DNA of 64,000 nt from Psychroserpens jangbogonensis (GTDB lineage Bacteria > Bacteroidota > Bacteroidia > Flavobacteriales > Flavobacteriaceae): the NCBI RefSeq assembly GCF_000797465.1, contig NZ_JSWG01000009.1:496001-560000 (forward strand). The letters are read 5' to 3'. The stretch's first letter is position 1; each line of letters begins with the position of its first letter. The notes below the pieces were generated by a model that saw only the letters and a list, made by a program, of their open reading frames with translations, was not told where the DNA came from and searched no databases. Positions 59,782-64,000 of this stretch are shown piece after piece. The position numbers were made by a program, and so were the translations under genes.

Positions 59782-60906
59782 CTATTTGGTGTACGCTCTA
59801 TCTTTCCATTTGTAACCCTTAAATACTGAAGTAAAAACCACGTAAACAGAAAAGAATGGATATATAAAACTTGAAAATAAGAAAGATGCCAGAAACGAGT
59901 CCTGATTAAAAAAACGTGCAGTTTTAAATAGCAATAAAAAGTCGATACTAAACTTAATTACAAATGTATAAATCAACGTTTTTAAGGAAATAAAATTAGC
60001 AAGAGTTAAAAGAGGAGAACACACTAAAAATCCATTCATTAAAAAAACTGTCAGTCCGGTGAGTTTACCAAAAAGACTGTTATAGCTAGATGTTTTAGCT
60101 GCCCAACGAACACGTTGAGAGACTAAGCTTTTTAAGGTAGACTGAGCCAAGGTTTGCACAATTGCACTCTCATTCTTTAAGTAATGAATCTGTTTGGGAC
60201 ATTTATAAATAGCCTTTTGTAATAAGAAAATATCATCTCCACTTGAAATGTGCGAATTGCCTTTAAAACCGTCTAATTCAATAAAAAGGGATTTGGTATA
60301 GGCTAGATTTGCACCATTACACAATATGGGTTTATTTATACCAAAACCACCAATACTCACACCTTGAAGACTTAAGAAGTCGAGCAATTGAAACCGTTTT
60401 AAAAATGAAGTTGTCTGATAGTAAGTTACTGGAGCTACTATGAATTTTGTGTCATTTTTTTGAATAAAACAATCAAAACTATCTAGCCAGTATTTTGGAA
60501 GTTTACAGTCGGCATCTGTTGTGACAATCCATTCGTATTTTGATTCGGTAATGGCTTTAGTTATCGCATCTTTTTTTGGGGAGCTTGAATTGCGATCATT
60601 AATTAATATGCTGAAATCTATCTGAGTTTTACTTAGTTTACTTCTAATAAGTTTAACCGAATCATCTTCAGAGTCATCATCAATAAATAGAATTTCAAAT
60701 TTGTGCTTATCATATTTCAACTCTAAAATAGAATTCAATAAATCAGGTAAACATTCAGCTTCATTTCTAAACGGAATGACAATACTAAAATCAACTTTTG
60801 CTTTAATGTCTTCGAGGGATGTCAATTTCACCTTATCAAATCCAATGGTAAAACTGCCAATTAAAAGTAGATATAGTAGGATGATAATAATAGAAATGAT
60901 CAGCAT
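59782..60906 (-). CDS. Family 2 glycosyltransferase, membrane-anchored
   Basis: 374 residues. An N-terminal membrane helix (IIIILLYLLLIGSFTIGF) precedes the GT-A core: FSIVIPFRNEAECLPDLLNSIL, FIDDDSEDDS, TTDADCKLP (DxD), and QRVRWAAKT (Q/RxxRW motif). Two or three membrane helices follow at the C-terminus. It is probably a lipid-linked or glycolipid glycosyltransferase. The start overlaps the stop of a YbhN/LPG-synthase-type gene by one base, which suggests synthesis and membrane handling of one product. Confidence 0.87.
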   Translation of the reverse strand: MLIISIIIILLYLLLIGSFTIGFDKVKLTSLEDIKAKVDFSIVIPFRNEAECLPDLLNSILELKYDKHKFEILFIDDDSEDDSVKLIRSKLSKTQIDFSILINDRNSSSPKKDAITKAITESKYEWIVTTDADCKLPKYWLDSFDCFIQKNDTKFIVAPVTYYQTTSFLKRFQLLDFLSLQGVSIGGFGINKPILCNGANLAYTKSLFIELDGFKGNSHISSGDDIFLLQKAIYKCPKQIHYLKNESAIVQTLAQSTLKSLVSQRVRWAAKTSSYNSLFGKLTGLTVFLMNGFLVCSPLLTLANFISLKTLIYTFVIKFSIDFLLLFKTARFFNQDSFLASFLFSSFIYPFFSVYVVFTSVFKGYKWKDRAYTK

Positions 60907-61880
60907 TATATATTGTTGTCTTTAGGTAAATTAAAATTCAGCACGTAGTAACTTCCAAACAAACTAGGCAATACAAAATTAAGAAGCCACATCAATGTAA
61001 CGATACTAAGTGTAGTAAAATCGTTTACACCGACAATTGAAAACATATACACAGCAACACTACTTTTTATGATGACATCAAAGATAAAAACAGAAGGTAT
61101 TACAGATGCTAATAAATACATAGAAGTGATAACAATCATGGCATTGTAGTAACTAACGTTCACACCAAATACATGGAGTAAATAATAGAATTGAAATGAA
61201 AACACGAGATATCTTGTAACTGATAAAGCTATTCCAAAAAATTTTGTGGTAGCCGAAATATTTTTAAAAAATTGTAATATTCGCTCAATTGAAAAGCCTT
61301 TTATTTTGTACTTGTTTTGCTTGAGTCCAAAAGCGGCGAATAGAACCACTAAAATAATTATGACCAAGAAGCGAGATGCTTTATAGTAATTTATATCCAA
61401 GTCATATTTAGAATTTAAAATGTATAATCCAATAACTCCAAATAAAACTGTTGCACCCATTTGCATCATGTTGCCTAAAAAATTTAGCAGGACTATTTTT
61501 TTTCGCTTCCCTGAAGAAAAGTAAACGGCCTTTGCGCCATATTCTCCTATTCGGTTTGGTGTAAATAAGGAAGCAGTTAAAGATCCTAAGCTTTGTTCTA
61601 ATGCATTTTTAAAGCTTATTTTTTCTATGGTTGCAACCAAAGTTTTCCATTTTAAAATTTCCAAAAACCAGTTAAATAAGGTTAAAAACAGCAAAAAAAG
61701 TATGGTTTTGGTTGAAAAAGAGTCATTTTCTTTTAAAAACTGAAGAAAAACATGGAAATCGAGTTCGTCGTTTTCTGTCAATTTTTTGTAGATAAAATAA
61801 AATGCACCAACAACGATACTTAATTTAATAAGTACAAGAAAGAATTGTTTAGTTTTGTAAGGAAGGTTTCCAAAATGCAT
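60906..61880 (-). CDS. Lysylphosphatidylglycerol synthase TM-region family protein (YbhN-like)
   Basis: 324 residues, about eight membrane helices. The family motif region is SLTASLFTPNRIGEYGAKAVYFSSGKRK (about 92-119), followed by LLNFLGNMMQMGATVLFGVIGL. Relatives include AglD and the flippase half of MprF. It probably moves or supports a polyprenol- or lipid-linked intermediate made by the overlapping GT2 partner. No aminoacyl transferase domain is present, so it is not a full LPG synthase. Confidence 0.8.
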   Translation of the reverse strand: MHFGNLPYKTKQFFLVLIKLSIVVGAFYFIYKKLTENDELDFHVFLQFLKENDSFSTKTILFLLFLTLFNWFLEILKWKTLVATIEKISFKNALEQSLGSLTASLFTPNRIGEYGAKAVYFSSGKRKKIVLLNFLGNMMQMGATVLFGVIGLYILNSKYDLDINYYKASRFLVIIILVVLFAAFGLKQNKYKIKGFSIERILQFFKNISATTKFFGIALSVTRYLVFSFQFYYLLHVFGVNVSYYNAMIVITSMYLLASVIPSVFIFDVIIKSSVAVYMFSIVGVNDFTTLSIVTLMWLLNFVLPSLFGSYYVLNFNLPKDNNI

Positions 61881-61906
61881 AGCACAAAATAAACCAATAT
61901 AATGAC

Positions 61907-62539
61907 ATGATTTCGATTTTTAAAACTCAAAAACATAAATTATTAATAGTAACCTTATTGTTTACAGCTTTTTCATTTGCGCAAAGAAGCACTAATATGT
62001 GGAAAGCTCAAATCGCTCTAGGTTTAAATAGTCCGTCGCAATCTGGTTTTGTGGAAGGATTCGAATCAAAGTCGATGAATTTCCCGACGATTAATGCTGG
62101 ATTCCAAAGGATGTTTAAACCCCAATTTGGAGCTAAACTCGATTTTGGATACAATAGATTTTCAAGTGAAGACAATTCACCAGAGTTTAAAATTAATTAT
62201 TCTAGAATAAATGTACAAGTTGTATATGATCCTACAGAGAAGCTTACTTTTTTGCCGGAGCAAATTGCTTTAGTAGTTCATGCTGGACCTGGTTATACTT
62301 TTGTCAAACCATTAGGTGATTTTGCAAGTAATAAGGTATCGTTTTTAAATGTTATGGCTGGTCTTGAAGTACATTATGGTTTAAGTAAGTTCATGTCTTT
62401 GTATACTGATGTGTCTTATATTTTGGGAATGGGAAAAGATTTTGACCCAGTAATTGATGGTTTTGGATCTTTTAACGGAAACCTGTTAACCATTTCCTTC
62501 GGAATTACATTCTCGTTAAGTGGATGTCAATATTGTTAA
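61907..62539 (+). CDS. Outer-membrane beta-barrel protein
   Basis: 210 residues. The signal peptide MISIFKTQKHKLLIVTLLFTAFSFAQ (about 26) is followed by alternating amphipathic strands: KAQIALGLNSPSQSG, AKLDFGYNRFSSEDN, RINVQVVYDP, FLNVMAGLEVHYGLS, ending NLLTISFGITFSL then a Cys pair (SGCQYC). It is an OmpA/OmpW-like barrel family. Two C-terminal cysteines after the barrel are unusual. It lies 3 bases before ruvC, so likely co-transcribed. Confidence 0.72.
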   Translation: MISIFKTQKHKLLIVTLLFTAFSFAQRSTNMWKAQIALGLNSPSQSGFVEGFESKSMNFPTINAGFQRMFKPQFGAKLDFGYNRFSSEDNSPEFKINYSRINVQVVYDPTEKLTFLPEQIALVVHAGPGYTFVKPLGDFASNKVSFLNVMAGLEVHYGLSKFMSLYTDVSYILGMGKDFDPVIDGFGSFNGNLLTISFGITFSLSGCQYC

Positions 62540-62542
62540 TCA

Positions 62543-63097
62543 ATGGCTAAAGAAAAAATCATATTAGGTATTGATCCTGGAACTACAATAATGGGTTTCG
62601 GACTCATAAAAGTTGAAGGGAAGACAATGACATTCCTTCAACTCAATGAATTGGACCTAAAAAAATATAGTGATCATTATCTCAAATTAAAACTCATTTT
62701 CGAACGTACTATCGAATTGATAGATACGCATCATCCTGATGAAATTGCAATTGAAGCGCCTTTCTTTGGAAAGAATGTTCAAAGTATGTTGAAACTAGGA
62801 AGAGCTCAAGGGGTTGCTATGGCAGCAGGATTATCTCGCGAAATCCCAATTACAGAATATGCGCCTAAAAAAATAAAAATGGCGATTACCGGAAATGGAA
62901 ATGCCAGTAAAGAGCAAGTGGCAAAAATGCTACAAAGTTTATTAGGGTTAAAAACCTTACCAAAAAATTTAGATTCAATGGATGGTTTAGCAGCTGCAGT
63001 TTGTCATTTTTATAATGAAGGTCGCATTGAAATTGGTAAAAGTTATTCTGGTTGGGGAAGTTTTGTAAAGCAGAATCAAGATCGTGTTAAGAAATAA
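62543..63097 (+). CDS. ruvC: Crossover junction endodeoxyribonuclease RuvC
   Basis: 184 residues, normal length. The catalytic acidic residues sit in LGIDPGTTIMGFG (Asp11), AIEAPFFGKNVQSMLKLGRAQG (Glu of IEAPFF) and NLDSMDGLAAAVCHF (Asp pair). It resolves Holliday junctions symmetrically in recombination repair. It is 3 bases from the barrel gene and 21 bases before the HemW-like gene. Confidence 0.96.
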   Translation: MAKEKIILGIDPGTTIMGFGLIKVEGKTMTFLQLNELDLKKYSDHYLKLKLIFERTIELIDTHHPDEIAIEAPFFGKNVQSMLKLGRAQGVAMAAGLSREIPITEYAPKKIKMAITGNGNASKEQVAKMLQSLLGLKTLPKNLDSMDGLAAAVCHFYNEGRIEIGKSYSGWGSFVKQNQDRVKK

Positions 63098-63118
63098 CTT
63101 TAGTTTATTACATTTTTA

Positions 63119-64000
63119 ATGTCAGGCATCTATATCCACATACCATTCTGCAAACAGGCTTGCCACTATTGCGACTTTCACTTTTCTACAAGTTTAAAGA
63201 AGAGAGATGAGATGGTCGTTGCATTGGCTAAAGAAATTCAACTTAGAAAGGATGAATTTGAGAACATCACAATTGAGACTATTTATTTTGGTGGCGGAAC
63301 TCCAAGTTTACTAACCATTAAAGAACTTAAGTTTTTAATAGACACTGTTTATGGTTCTTATGAAGTGGTATCAACTCCAGAAATTACCCTTGAAGCTAAT
63401 CCTGATGATCTGATTAAAGCAGAACAGTCAGTTCAAACAGAATCTAAGACTATTTTTGAAGACTATAGGAGCATTGGAATCAATCGACTATCAATTGGTA
63501 TTCAATCTTTTTTTGAAGAAGACCTTAAGCTCATGAATCGCGCTCACAATGCTGAAGAAGCAAAAGTATGTTTAGATGTAGCAACGCAATATTTCGATAA
63601 CATTTCAGTCGATTTAATTTATGGCATTCCTGGTTTGAGTAACAATCGTTGGAAGCAAAATATAGAAATAGCCTTATCTTATAACATTCCGCATATTTCA
63701 AGCTATGCATTAACTGTCGAGCCAAAAACGGCTTTAGCAAGTTTTATAAAAAAAGGAATTATTGATAATGTCGATGATGATAAAGCTCATGAGCAATTTC
63801 ATTTGCTTGTCGATACATTGGATCAAAATGGTTTTATTCACTACGAATTATCAAATTTTGGAAAGGAAGATTATTTCAGTAAAAATAATTCTGCCTATTG
63901 GCAAGGGAAATCTTATATAGGCATCGGACCTTCAGCACATTCGTTTAATGGAAAAGAACGTGGTTGGAATGTTCGTAATAATTCGAAATATATTAAGGCG
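63119..64000 (+). CDS. HemW-like radical SAM protein, 3' end outside window
   Basis: The first 294 residues are present. The ATG at 63119 opens MSGIYIHIPFCKQACHYCDF, with the radical SAM cluster motif CxxxCxxC (Cys11, Cys15, Cys18) and the further Cys-free HFST. Next come IYFGGGTPSLL and RLSIGIQSF, typical of the HemN/HemW family. YGIPGLSNNRWKQNIEIAL, SSYALTVEPKTAL and YELSNFGKE follow the same pattern. Lacking HemN-specific extensions, it fits the heme chaperone HemW better than coproporphyrinogen oxidase. Confidence 0.88.
   Translation, partial: MSGIYIHIPFCKQACHYCDFHFSTSLKKRDEMVVALAKEIQLRKDEFENITIETIYFGGGTPSLLTIKELKFLIDTVYGSYEVVSTPEITLEANPDDLIKAEQSVQTESKTIFEDYRSIGINRLSIGIQSFFEEDLKLMNRAHNAEEAKVCLDVATQYFDNISVDLIYGIPGLSNNRWKQNIEIALSYNIPHISSYALTVEPKTALASFIKKGIIDNVDDDKAHEQFHLLVDTLDQNGFIHYELSNFGKEDYFSKNNSAYWQGKSYIGIGPSAHSFNGKERGWNVRNNSKYIKA

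Overview
The window is a chromosomal segment from a low-GC member of the Bacteroidota, most likely a marine Flavobacteriaceae. The evidence is internal: six proteins end in a type IX secretion (T9SS) sorting tail, many genes follow the Bacteroidota -7 promoter element TAnnTTTG, Bacteroidota-typical families occur (DUF4271, DUF4296, DnaE fused to a proofreading exonuclease, TPR-type sensor kinase), and Shine-Dalgarno sequences are largely absent. No species can be named from the sequence alone.

Layout. 1-9.5 kb: core metabolism (saccharopine dehydrogenase-like end, PEP carboxykinase, HemD, prenyl-phosphate sugar transferase, dihydroorotase, TyrRS). 9.5-13.5 kb: YHS protein, LuxE-like acyl-protein synthetase and two T9SS cargo proteins. 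13.7-18.3 kb: PhoB/PhoR-like two-component pair, a glycosyltransferase with no standard start codon, TrmB, LysE exporter and an alkyltransferase-like protein. 18.3-25.6 kb: three tandem paralogous T9SS-exported leucine-rich-repeat surface proteins. 25.7-28.6 kb: Fe-S/electron-transfer block (Mrp, Nfu, ferredoxin reductase, ferredoxin) with a perfect CRP-type palindrome. 28.6-42.2 kb: core genes (phosphoesterase, acyl-CoA dehydrogenase, TrmN6, RimM, S16, a calcium-repeat lipoprotein, DnaE, an ArsR/SRPBCC trio, thioredoxin, ClpP, DUF58).

42.3-51.0 kb is the accessory region. A roughly 8.4-kb integrative element sits in the 3' end of a tRNA-Asp gene. It is bounded by unusually long (about 190 bp) direct repeats and encodes a tyrosine recombinase, a short DUF3871-like protein, two genes each followed by an attC-like repeat, a region of large palindromes and a possible pseudoknot, a RadC-like protein, and an XRE regulator divergent from an unrecognised operon that starts with a membrane protein. 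No relaxase, replication protein, phage structural gene or known defence gene was recognised. This is the best place in the window to look for something undescribed.

51-64 kb returns to host genes: a decayed small lipoprotein, a small secreted peptide, a TPR sensor kinase with its LuxR-type regulator, 15-bp direct repeats in front of a promoter that seems to drive a short non-coding transcript, a BlaI/BlaR1-type pair with a double operator, a lipid-linked glycosyltransferase/flippase-like pair, outer-membrane barrels, RuvC, and the start of a HemW-like radical SAM gene that runs off the end.
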